Below, one piece after another: positions 25,302 to 33,487 of a stretch of DNA of 64,000 nt. The stretch is from contig JBNLVK010000278.1 in NCBI GenBank assembly GCA_050618055.1, positions 9,109-73,108 on the forward strand, given 5' to 3'. Position 1 is the stretch's first letter. Each line of letters starts with the position of its first letter. The notes beneath the pieces are model-generated. The model was not told the DNA's origin, searched no databases, and saw only the letters and a program-made list of their open reading frames with translations. The stretch comes from CALDCK01 sp050618055. Its GTDB lineage: Bacteria; Myxococcota_A; UBA9160; SMWR01. The position numbers and the translations under genes are program-made.

Positions 25302-28300
25302 TCACCGCTTCCACCAGAAGCGGTGGAAGCTGCCGCAGCCGAGCTTGCCGAACTTCTCGCCGGCCACCCGGGTGCCCGCGGGCACGTCGACCGGCGTCTG
25401 GCCCTGGAAGCGCTGGTCGATCACGCCGTCGTAGTCGGTGTCCTCGTCCTGGTTGGCCAGGGCGCCGCCCGAGTAGGTCTGGATCACGTCGGGCAGGCGG
25501 TCGCCGTTGGTGTCGGCGTCCAGGCGCACCAGGGCTCCGCCGCTGCCGAGCACCTGGCGGGTGTCGGCCCACAGGTCGCCGGTGGTGTCGATCAGCACCT
25601 CGCTGACGGCGCCGCCGTTCACCACCGCCCGCGTGTTCAGCTTCTTCTTGTCCTCGCTGAGCAGGCACTGGGCGGTCACCTGGCCGGAGCCGTTCAGGAA
25701 GAGCTTCTTGTCCGGGTTCCGGCCGTTGGCTCCGCTCGCCACCTCCTGGACCTTCACGTTGCCCGCCCGGTCCAGGTGGTTGAAGACGTCCGGACGCCCG
25801 TTGCCACTGGTGTCGGTTCCCTGCCGCACCAGCACCTTGTTCTCGAAGTAGCTCCAGACGTCGGTCTTGCAGTTGCCGCTGGTGTCGCGGTACTCGGCGC
25901 GCACGTCGCCGCCCTTGTTGAACCACTGCTTCAGGTCGAAGCAGCCGACGCCCTTGGTGTCCTGCTCGAGGCGCACGACCCGGTCGTTCTCGAACCAGGC
26001 CACCAGGTCCGGCTTGGTGTCGCCGGAGCGGTCCTCTTCCTTCTTCACGACCGCGCCCTTCGCGTTCGTGTGGATCCAGGTGTCGATCTTGCCGTTGCCC
26101 GAGGTGTCGGCCTCCTGCACCGTGGTGCCGTCGGCGCTGGCGCGGCTGCGGCGGTCGACGCTGCCGTCGAAGTCGGCGTCCTCCTCCTGGCGCACGACCT
26201 TGCCGCCCTCGTAGTAGGCGTAGAGGTCGGCCTTGCCGTCGGCGTTGCGGTCCTTCTCGGTGCGGACCTTCTCGCCGTTCTCGAACACGGTGACCGTGTC
26301 GAAGCGCCCGTCCAGGTCGGTGTCCTCGCGGATCTGGGCCGGGCGCTCCTGGTCGTCGAACACCGTGACCACGTTGTCGTCGCCGTCGCCGTTGCGATCC
26401 TCGCGCTGCTCGCGCTTCTTGCCGTCCTCGTAGGTCACGACGACGTCGGCCTTGCCGTCGCCGTCCAGGTCCGCCTCGGACCGCTCGGGCACGCCGTCGT
26501 CGTAGTCGGTCACCAGCTCGAGGCGGCCGTCCCCGTCCCGGTCCGCCTTCTCTCGCACCAGCTCGCCGCCGTCGTAGATCTTCACCAGGTCCGGCTTGCG
26601 GTCGCCGTTGGTGTCGATCTCCTCGCGCAGCGGCCGCCCCTTGCGGTCGAACTGCACCACCACGTCGGCCACGCCGTCGCCGTCGGTGTCCTGCTCCTGC
26701 GACGACTGCTGGCCCTCGACGAAGGCGAGCTGCGAGTCGTACTGGCCGTCGCCGGTGGTGTCCTGCTTCTGCTTCACGGCCACGCCGTTCTCGAAGAGGG
26801 TCACCACGTCGAACTTGCCGTTGCCGTTGGTGTCCTGCTCCTCCTGGCTCTTCTGGCCGTTCACGTAGGTGGTGCGCAGGTCGAAGCGGCCGTCGTGGTT
26901 GGTGTCGGTCTCCTCGAGGGCCACGTTGCCGTCCGCGTCGTAGCGGCCGCGGGAGTCGGCCTTGCCGTCCAGGTTCGTGTCCTCTTCGAAGCGCTTCGGC
27001 TTGCCGCCCTCGAAGTGCACGGTGCGGTCGGCCTTCTGGTCGCCGTTGCGATCCTCCTCGATGCGCGCCGGCTCGCCGTTCCTGGCGTTGATGCGGCGCG
27101 TGTCGATCTTGCCGTCGCCGGTGGTGTCACGGCGGACCTCGCGCTCCTTGCCCGACTTCGCGTCGAGTGCGATCCAGGTGTCGACGTTGCCGTCGAGGGT
27201 CGTGTCCTGCTCCTGGCGCAGCAGCACGCCGCCCTTGCCGTAGAAGTTCCAGAGGTCGGTCTTGCCGTCGCCCGACTCGTCGATCTCGGCCCGCGCCAGC
27301 TCGCCGGCCTCGAAGAACTCCTTGCGGGACGCGGCGCCCTCGCCGCCCACCTCGCGCCGCACGATCTTGCCGCCCTCGCGGACGTTGGTGACCTCGAAGG
27401 TGCCGTCCCGGTCCTCGTCCAGGTTCTCGAGCACCACGTTGCCCTTGGCGTCGAAGGCGTAGCGGGCGTCGATCTCGCCGTCGCCGTCCCGGTCCTCCTC
27501 CTGGCTCTTCTTCCGGCCCTTCTCGAAGGTGAGGAAGGTGTCCATGACGCCGTCCTCGTTCGTGTCGGCCTGGCGCGAGAGCAGCGTGTCGCCGTCGAAG
27601 GCGGTGATCACCTCGGGCTTGCCGTCGCCGGTCTGGTCCTCCTCCTCGCGGACGCGCACGCCGCGCGCGAAGAAGCGCTCGATGTCGCGCTTGCCGTCGC
27701 CGTCGGCGTCGATCTCCTCGCGCGCCTTCTTGCCGTCGTCGTCGAGGTGCACGATCAGCTCGTTCACGCCGTCGCCGTCCTCGTCGCGGGTCTGGCGGAC
27801 CTCTTCGCCGTCCTCGAACCAGGCCACGCTGTCGAAGCGTCCGTCGCCGGTGGTGTCGGCCTCGCGGCGCAGGATGCGTCCCTTGGCGTCGAAGTGGGTG
27901 ACCACGTCGACGCGGTCGTCGGCGTCGCTGTCCTCCTCGAGCCGGACCTTCACGTCCTTCTCGAAATGGATGGTGACGTCGAAGGAGCCGTCGTGGTTGG
28001 TGTCCTGGCGCTCCAGGCGCTTGCTGCCGTCCGGGTGGAACTCGGCCACCACGTCCGGCTTGCCGTTGCCGTCGTTGTCCAGCGCGACCTGCACCGGCTT
28101 GCCGCCGCCGTAGGTGGTCCAGCGGTCGGCCTCGCCGTCGAAGTCGGTGTCCTCCTCCAGGCGGTCGGGCAGGTCGCCCTCGTAGGTGAGCTGGGCGTCC
28201 GGCTTGCCGTCGTAGTTCTTGTCGTCCATCTGGAGGCTGGGCTTGCCCCCGCGGAACGTGATGAAGCGGTCCTTCTCGCCGTCGGCGTTGGTGTCCTGGT

Positions 28301-28574
28301 CCTGGCGGGCGGGCGTCTTGCCGTCCTTCTCGAAGAACTGCCAGACGTCGGTGCGTCCGTCGTGGTCGGTGTCGCGCTCGGCGCGCTCGGCCACGCCGTC
28401 GCGGTAGTAGACCACCTCGTCGAAGCGGCAGTCCTTGTTGGTGTCCGACTTGCGCTGGGCGAGCTGCTCGTTGTCGTCGTAGAGCAGCTCGATGGGCGGG
28501 CAGGCAGCACCCGCCCAGGCGGGCCAGAGGAGCGCCGCGAGCGCCACGAGCAGGAGTCTCGGGATCGTTCTCAT
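25302..28574 (-). CDS. Secreted tandem-repeat protein with Ca-binding-type D-x-[ND]-x-DG loops
   Basis: 1090 residues from the ATG at 28574 (MRTIPRLLLVALAALLWPAWAGA, a signal peptide). The rest is about 42 tandem units of about 25 residues. Each has an acidic loop of the form DTNxDGKxDxxxxF, followed by a short beta segment with a Gly-Lys turn. The loops resemble EF-hand, dockerin or thrombospondin type 3 calcium sites. A few units near the end are degenerate. It probably forms a long calcium-stiffened periplasmic or surface filament. The tonB-like gene ends 28 bp upstream, so the two are likely co-expressed. Its partner and role are unknown. Confidence 0.85.
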   Translation of the reverse strand: MRTIPRLLLVALAALLWPAWAGAACPPIELLYDDNEQLAQRKSDTNKDCRFDEVVYYRDGVAERAERDTDHDGRTDVWQFFEKDGKTPARQDQDTNADGEKDRFITFRGGKPSLQMDDKNYDGKPDAQLTYEGDLPDRLEEDTDFDGEADRWTTYGGGKPVQVALDNDGNGKPDVVAEFHPDGSKRLERQDTNHDGSFDVTIHFEKDVKVRLEEDSDADDRVDVVTHFDAKGRILRREADTTGDGRFDSVAWFEDGEEVRQTRDEDGDGVNELIVHLDDDGKKAREEIDADGDGKRDIERFFARGVRVREEEDQTGDGKPEVITAFDGDTLLSRQADTNEDGVMDTFLTFEKGRKKSQEEDRDGDGEIDARYAFDAKGNVVLENLDEDRDGTFEVTNVREGGKIVRREVGGEGAASRKEFFEAGELARAEIDESGDGKTDLWNFYGKGGVLLRQEQDTTLDGNVDTWIALDAKSGKEREVRRDTTGDGKIDTRRINARNGEPARIEEDRNGDQKADRTVHFEGGKPKRFEEDTNLDGKADSRGRYDADGNVALEETDTNHDGRFDLRTTYVNGQKSQEEQDTNGNGKFDVVTLFENGVAVKQKQDTTGDGQYDSQLAFVEGQQSSQEQDTDGDGVADVVVQFDRKGRPLREEIDTNGDRKPDLVKIYDGGELVREKADRDGDGRLELVTDYDDGVPERSEADLDGDGKADVVVTYEDGKKREQREDRNGDGDDNVVTVFDDQERPAQIREDTDLDGRFDTVTVFENGEKVRTEKDRNADGKADLYAYYEGGKVVRQEEDADFDGSVDRRSRASADGTTVQEADTSGNGKIDTWIHTNAKGAVVKKEEDRSGDTKPDLVAWFENDRVVRLEQDTKGVGCFDLKQWFNKGGDVRAEYRDTSGNCKTDVWSYFENKVLVRQGTDTSGNGRPDVFNHLDRAGNVKVQEVASGANGRNPDKKLFLNGSGQVTAQCLLSEDKKKLNTRAVVNGGAVSEVLIDTTGDLWADTRQVLGSGGALVRLDADTNGDRLPDVIQTYSGGALANQDEDTDYDGVIDQRFQGQTPVDVPAGTRVAGEKFGKLGCGSFHRFWWKR

Positions 28575-28602
28575 GCCGGCGGCGCGGGGACGCTCGTGCA
28601 GG

Positions 28603-29748
28603 TCAGCCCGCAACGGGGTTGCTGAACGTGCCCACGATCGGGACGCGGGTCAGGCAGCGGACCGATTCGGGCATCGGGGGAAAGGGCGATGCGGAGCGCA
28701 GCGCGTCGACGGCGCTGGCGCCCAGGGCGTTGTCCTCGGCCTTGACCACCGAGACGTTGCTGGCGGATCCGGCCGAGTCGAGGCGGAAGCGCAGGGTGAC
28801 GCGCTTGTCCGACGCGACGCCGGGCGGCAGCACCCAGCGGTCGAGGGTGCGGTCCTTGATGCCGGAGAGGTAGCTGCGGACCTCGGGGCGCTGCATGCAG
28901 GCGGACAGCGAGACCACGCTGCTGCCGTCGCCCGACGCCTCGGTGCCGCGCAGGAAGCCGTCGCCCACGGCGGTGTCCACCGACACCACCAGCGCGCCGT
29001 CCGGTGAGCCCACCACGTCGCGGTTCGACACCACGCCCTCGGCCACCGAGGAGCCGCTGCCGCTGCCGATCTGGAGCGCGGTGCCGATCGACGGGGCGAC
29101 GGTGGCGGCGGTCACCTGGCGCGGACCCACCGAGGGTCCGACCGGGGCGTTCACCTTCACCGGACCGCGCACGGCGGGCACGCCCACGTTGGCCACGTCG
29201 ACGCGGGCGGCGGTCGCCCGCGCCACCGAGTTGACCGCCGAGACGCGCTCGACCACCACCGAGCTGGCGCTGGCGATCTGCGTGGGGGCGGTGACGGCGC
29301 TGACCGCGTCCATCTGGAGCGCCTCGGCGGCGATGGCCGGGGCGGCCTCGGCGACGATCGCCGGGTTCACGATCTGGGGCTGGATCGACTGGACCTGCGG
29401 GTTGAAGGGCAGGGGACGGCGCTCGGCCAGGGCCTTCGGCGCGGCGGCCGGCTTCACCTCGGGCGGCGGCTCGTCCTTGAGCAGCGTCACCGGGATCAGC
29501 TCCTCCTCGATCACCGGCGCCAGGCTGGCCAGGATGATCAGGATGCCCAGGCTGCCCAGGTGCAGGAAGGTGGCCAGGCCGCCGGTGATCCAGCGGCGGC
29601 GGCTGCCCTCGGGATCGGGCTCGGAGAAGCCCGGGTAGGCGGCCGTCAGGGCCGCGGCCCCGCCACCCGACGGCTTCTCGAACGCCGCCCGGACCACGTG
29701 CCGGGGGCGCTTGCCCTTCGGGCGTCTGCGAATGGAGAACTCGTTCAT
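28603..29748 (-). CDS. TonB-like energy-transducing protein
   Basis: 381 residues. Basic N-terminus, one membrane helix (about 55-78), then a Pro/Ala/Val-rich periplasmic spacer (PPPEVKPAAAPKALAERRP...). The C-terminal domain is TonB-like (YLSGIKDRTLDRWVLPPGVASDKRVTLRFRLDSAGSASNVSVVKAEDNALGASAVDALRSASPFPPMPE). TonB proteins carry proton-motive energy from ExbB/ExbD to the outer membrane. The exbB-exbD pair is divergent, 356 bp away, which supports this role. Confidence 0.83.
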   Translation of the reverse strand: MNEFSIRRRPKGKRPRHVVRAAFEKPSGGGAAALTAAYPGFSEPDPEGSRRRWITGGLATFLHLGSLGILIILASLAPVIEEELIPVTLLKDEPPPEVKPAAAPKALAERRPLPFNPQVQSIQPQIVNPAIVAEAAPAIAAEALQMDAVSAVTAPTQIASASSVVVERVSAVNSVARATAARVDVANVGVPAVRGPVKVNAPVGPSVGPRQVTAATVAPSIGTALQIGSGSGSSVAEGVVSNRDVVGSPDGALVVSVDTAVGDGFLRGTEASGDGSSVVSLSACMQRPEVRSYLSGIKDRTLDRWVLPPGVASDKRVTLRFRLDSAGSASNVSVVKAEDNALGASAVDALRSASPFPPMPESVRCLTRVPIVGTFSNPVAG

Positions 29749-30104
29749 GACGGGCGCGCCGCTCCCAGCCTCAGAGTGTCTGGAGAGGATCCGATCCCTC
29801 GGACCGCCTGCCCGGAGCCCACTTTCTGCCGGTCCGGCGATCACTTGCGAGGGGCCCGCCGGTTCGCCGGGCCCCCGTTGACTCATCGGCCGAACCCGCC
29901 CTCCATTAAGGTGGACGGCTCGACACGACGAAGGATTCAGAACCGAATCACCCCGACCGACCGATCCTAAGAAAGGGGTCTGGGGGTGTCAAACCCGGAA
30001 CGGGCTCGGTGGTGGGTGCAGACCCATCCGCTAAGCTCCCGATCCGGAAGGGGAATGACGACGAGCGCCGAAGCGGCGTCTGCGTCCAGTGAGAGGGGAA
30101 CCCG
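29749..30104. promoter_or_regulatory. Divergent intergenic region between tonB-like and exbB genes
   Basis: 356 bp with no credible gene. It must contain promoters for both directions. A hairpin with 8-bp perfect arms (29851-29858 and 29868-29875) is visible. TTGACT occurs at 29878-29883, but no well-spaced -10 box follows, so I name no promoter. Confidence 0.5.
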
Positions 30105-30773
30105 TTGGAAACAGGATCGCTACTCGAGCTGCTCTGGCTGGGCCGGCTGACCATCATTCCGCTCGGCGTGGGCTCCATCATCGCCCTGGCAATCTTCTTC
30201 GAGCGCCTGTGGCGCTACCGCGGCATCGCCGAGGGCACCCGCTCGCTGACCCGCGACACCATCGAGGCGCTGGTGCAGCGCGACGTCGACAAGGCCAAGC
30301 GCCTGTGCGGCGACTCGAAGCAGCCCATCGCCCAGATCTACCTGGAGGCGATGCGCTGGAAGAACGTGGCGCTCGAGGACCTGGAGCGCGTGCTGGCCAC
30401 GTCGCGCCAGGAGGCGGCGGCGGATCTCAAACGCGGTCTCTGGATCGTCGGCACGATCGGCTCGCTGGCGCCCTACGTCGGCCTGTTCGGCACCGTGGTC
30501 GGCATCCTGCGCGCCTTCCGCGACATGGCCATCGAAGGCGTCGGCGGCTTCGAGGTGGTGGCGGCGGGCATCTCCGAGGCGCTGATCGCCACGGCGGTCG
30601 GCCTGGCGGTCGCGATCGTTGCGCTGCTGTTCTTCAACTACCTGCAGACGCGCGCGGGCGCGCTGGCGGCCGTCTACTCGCGGTCGTGCGAGCGCTTCGT
30701 CCAGGCACTGCTGTTCGTCGAAGCCTCGACGGACGAAGGGGAAGCCCATGGCCAGCTCGTTCCGGCCCGATGA
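30105..30773 (+). CDS. exbB: ExbB/TolQ/MotA-family proton channel protein
   Basis: 222 residues from a TTG at 30105, with GAGAGGGGA just upstream. Three membrane segments (about 13-33, 112-135 and 155-178) with the family motif RGLWIVGTIGSLAPYVGLFGTVVGIL and AGISEALIATAVGLAVAI. It forms the channel with ExbD in the inner membrane. It overlaps the ExbD gene by 26 bp. Placement opposite a TonB-like gene favours an Exb role over Tol or Mot. Confidence 0.92.
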   Translation: METGSLLELLWLGRLTIIPLGVGSIIALAIFFERLWRYRGIAEGTRSLTRDTIEALVQRDVDKAKRLCGDSKQPIAQIYLEAMRWKNVALEDLERVLATSRQEAAADLKRGLWIVGTIGSLAPYVGLFGTVVGILRAFRDMAIEGVGGFEVVAAGISEALIATAVGLAVAIVALLFFNYLQTRAGALAAVYSRSCERFVQALLFVEASTDEGEAHGQLVPAR

Positions 30774-31182
30774 CGAAGAGGGCATGGACGACGGCGTCGT
30801 CGCGGAGATCAACATCACCCCGCTGACGGACGTCTTCCTCGTCCTGCTCATCATCTTCATGGTCACCAGCTCGGTGGTGGCCAACCAGAGCAAGCAGATC
30901 GACCTGCCCGGCGCCGAGGTCAGCGACACCACGCCCCAGGGCGTGACGGTGACGGTGAACGAGGACGGCGAGATCCTCGTCAACGACGCGCCCACCTCCA
31001 CCGAGAACCTGTACGGGGCGCTCGAGGCGGCGCTCTCCGACGCCCGCGAGAAGCTCGTGATCCTGCGCGGCGACAAGGCGGTGCAGCTCGGTCAGGCGGT
31101 GAACATCCTCGACCTGGCCCAGCAGGCCGGCGCCACCGGCATCGCCCTGGCGACCAAGCCGCCGAAGGAGAAGCGCGGCTAG
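30748..31182 (+). CDS. exbD: ExbD/TolR-family protein
   Basis: 144 residues. A short cytoplasmic tail, one membrane helix at about 21-45 with the essential channel aspartate Asp28 (INITPLTDVFLVLLIIFMVTSSVV), then the periplasmic domain (VTVTVNEDGEILVNDAP, then REKLVILRGDKAVQLGQAVNILDLAQQAGATGIALAT). It uses the proton gradient with ExbB. The stop lies inside a hairpin that also holds the stop of the convergent gene. Confidence 0.92.
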   Translation: MASSFRPDDEEGMDDGVVAEINITPLTDVFLVLLIIFMVTSSVVANQSKQIDLPGAEVSDTTPQGVTVTVNEDGEILVNDAPTSTENLYGALEAALSDAREKLVILRGDKAVQLGQAVNILDLAQQAGATGIALATKPPKEKRG

Positions 31183-31212
31183 GGAATGTCTGCTTGTGCA
31201 GACACTCCCTAG
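31179..31212. terminator. Bidirectional hairpin enclosing both stop codons (repeat element copy 1)
   Basis: 15-nt arms (31179-31193 and 31198-31212) with one non-complementary position and a 4-nt loop. The left arm contains the exbD stop (31180-31182). The right arm contains the dipeptidase-like stop (31209-31211 on the minus strand). The core GGGAATGTCTGC ... GCAGACACTCCC occurs again at 61472-61550. Confidence 0.6.
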
Positions 31213-33443
31213 CGCCCGAAGGTCCGCAGGGCGCGGCCGCGGCGCTCCGCCTTCTCCCACATGCGCAGGTGGCCCTCGGCCGACTTGAACAGCGGCGCCA
31301 GCTCGGCGTCGCTCACCCCGTCGCGGCGGGCGTCCTCGATCATCTCGGGCAACAGCCCGATGTGCACCAGGCCCTCGGTGTTGAAGTCGAGCACGCGCTC
31401 GCCGACCTGCGGCTGCGTGAACAGCACGTCGCCGGCGTAGGACGGGAACGGGTAGCGGACCGGACGCCGCTGGGGCGCCGGGCACGCGCTGTCCGGGCCG
31501 AAGCGCGGGCCACGCGCCCCGGCGAAGCCGTTCAGGTCGAAGGCGAAGCCCTCGGCCGGGTAGCCGCCGGCCTGCTCGATCTGGGCGACGCGCGACTGGA
31601 GCGCGTCGTCCATGGTGGAGCGCACGCCCGGGGTCTGGCAGGTCCCCAGGCTCGTGGCCGACACGCCGCCCAGCCGGTAGAGCTCTCCGAAGTGGTTGCG
31701 GTGGTGGCTGCCCGAGGCGGGGTAGTCGTGCTCGGCCAGCAGCTCGTAGGCGCGCCGGTAGGCCAGCCGCGGCAGGTGGTCGACCTCCACGATCATGCCC
31801 CGGCGCATCATCTCCTCGATCAGGAACTCGCCCAGCGGCGTCAGGCCGGTCGCCTGGCACACCTCCTCGCCGGTCGGCGGCGCCAGCAGGCGCGGCAGGA
31901 ACGGCGTCAGCGTACCCAGCGGATCGTCCGCCAGCCCGCTCAGGTCGTTGGGCGGCGGAGCGAAGAAGTCGGCGCGCGGCTCGATCAGCCCGGGGAAGGC
32001 GGCGGGGCCCCGGTCGAAGCCGCCGGCCACGCCCGGGTCGCAGTACGACACCAGGTTCGAGAAGTGGCCCGTCTGGATGAAGTTCCCCAGCTCGATGATG
32101 CCCTTGTGTCCGTCGCCCGCGGAGAACGCGTTGTCGTACTTGTGGACCGGGAAGATCGCGCGGACGCCGCGCGCATGGTACGCGTCGAGCTTCTCGCGGA
32201 CGGTCTGCTCGGTGCACGCCGGGAACTCCTGGGTGGGCACCAGGAGGCAGTCGAACAGGTTCGACGTCTCGATGCCGAGCACGACGGCCAGCTTCCCGCT
32301 GCGGATCACGCGCCGCGCCTCCTCGGGTGACGTCACGATGCGGAACCAGCCGCGTCCCGGGCCGCCCTCCTGGGCGTCGATGTAGGCCTCCATGGCGCGC
32401 GTCTCGTCGAGGATGCGGTCGACGGCCACCATGTCGTTGCACGCGTAGCGGGTGGCCTGGATGCCGGCGCCCTTCACCACGTCGCAGATGATCTGGTTCG
32501 TGGTGGCGTGCTGGACCACCAGGCGCAGCCCGCCCAGGTACGCCCGCTCGAGCCACTTGTAGTACTGGACCTGGTGGGTCGAGCTGGTGGGAGCGCTCGG
32601 CCAGTCGGTGAACGCGGGCCAGCCCGCGGTCGCGTGGTTCGCCGTGGGCGTCTGGCCGGTGGCCAGGGCGAGCAGCAGCCCGGCGCTGTCGTCCGGGTTG
32701 TCGAAGCCGTAGCCGAAGACGTCCCGCCGCCCCTCGTCGCCGTGGTAGACGCTGCAGTCGGGCAGGGCGTGCTCGACGCCCAGGCGGTGGAAGGGGCTGC
32801 CGTGGAAGAGTCCGCCGCCGCCGAAGCCGAAGTTCGAGAGCAGGTGCGAGTGGGAGTCGACGACGCCGAAGACCGCGCCGTCCTCGAACTCGACCCGACG
32901 CACGCGGCCCAGGGCGTCGAGGGACGCCTCCGGGAACCCGGCGCAGCCCTGGCGCGGGATCAGGCGGACGTGGGCGGCGTGGCGCCGTCGTTCCACCAGC
33001 CCGCCGGTCGCCAGGTAGCGCCCCGACCGGCGATGGCGCAGGCGCAGGCCGGCGCGGCGTCCGTCCACCGCTTCCAGGTCCCACTCGGCGGGCGACTGGA
33101 AGTCGTCGTCCACCGTCAGGACGTCCGACAGGAGCTGCGTCTCGCGCTGGAGCGTCGCGCCGTCGGAGACCAGGTAGGCGCCGCCGTCGTCGTAGAGCAG
33201 GTAGGTGCCCAGGGCGGCCGGCTTCAGGAAGAACGGCGTGGCGTCGGCGATGCGGCGCCGGAACGCGTAGCCGGTGTCGTCCGCGCTGCGCGCGAGCAGC
33301 GCCGGCCGCTGCGTGTCCGGGTCCGCCACGGCCACGGCGAAGCAGCGGTTCGCGGCGGAGTGGACGGGGACCGGCTCGGCGCCGGCGCCGAGCGCGACCA
33401 GGAACGAGAGCAACAGCATCCAGCGCAGCAGGTGGGGCAGCAT
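31209..33443 (-). CDS. Secreted metal-dependent hydrolase, M19 dipeptidase-like
   Basis: 744 residues. A signal peptide (1-22) and an N-terminal ~180-residue beta-rich region (KPAALGTYLLYDDGGAYLVSDGATLQRETQLL) are followed by an amidohydrolase-type barrel: FGVVDSHSHLLSNFGFGG (first metal site), GKLAVVLGIETSN, RAIFPVHKYDNAFSAGDGHKG, and MIVEVDHLPRLAYRRAYELL, then ASGSHHRNHFG. The His/Asp pattern and layout resemble renal dipeptidase (M19) relatives. Substrate unknown. It shares a hairpin terminator with exbD. Confidence 0.78.
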   Translation of the reverse strand: MLPHLLRWMLLLSFLVALGAGAEPVPVHSAANRCFAVAVADPDTQRPALLARSADDTGYAFRRRIADATPFFLKPAALGTYLLYDDGGAYLVSDGATLQRETQLLSDVLTVDDDFQSPAEWDLEAVDGRRAGLRLRHRRSGRYLATGGLVERRRHAAHVRLIPRQGCAGFPEASLDALGRVRRVEFEDGAVFGVVDSHSHLLSNFGFGGGGLFHGSPFHRLGVEHALPDCSVYHGDEGRRDVFGYGFDNPDDSAGLLLALATGQTPTANHATAGWPAFTDWPSAPTSSTHQVQYYKWLERAYLGGLRLVVQHATTNQIICDVVKGAGIQATRYACNDMVAVDRILDETRAMEAYIDAQEGGPGRGWFRIVTSPEEARRVIRSGKLAVVLGIETSNLFDCLLVPTQEFPACTEQTVREKLDAYHARGVRAIFPVHKYDNAFSAGDGHKGIIELGNFIQTGHFSNLVSYCDPGVAGGFDRGPAAFPGLIEPRADFFAPPPNDLSGLADDPLGTLTPFLPRLLAPPTGEEVCQATGLTPLGEFLIEEMMRRGMIVEVDHLPRLAYRRAYELLAEHDYPASGSHHRNHFGELYRLGGVSATSLGTCQTPGVRSTMDDALQSRVAQIEQAGGYPAEGFAFDLNGFAGARGPRFGPDSACPAPQRRPVRYPFPSYAGDVLFTQPQVGERVLDFNTEGLVHIGLLPEMIEDARRDGVSDAELAPLFKSAEGHLRMWEKAERRGRALRTFGR

Positions 33444-33487
33444 GGGACGGGCCGCAGCATACCCGACCCGCCCGTGGATGGGGGCGC

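Noticed and set aside
25302..28574. Repeat array as a CRISPR locus
   Set aside because: The periodic DNA is coding sequence with degenerate units of about 75 bp, with no identical repeats or unique spacers.
25323..28625. 1100-codon open frame antisense to the repeat protein
   Set aside because: It is produced by codon bias opposite the acidic tandem units. It is a monotone Val/Leu/Ala sequence without a ribosome site or family features, while the minus-strand frame has a signal peptide and regular calcium-type loops.
29878..29909. TTGACT with CATTAA as a sigma-70 promoter before exbB
   Set aside because: Spacing is 20 bp and the -10 match is poor.
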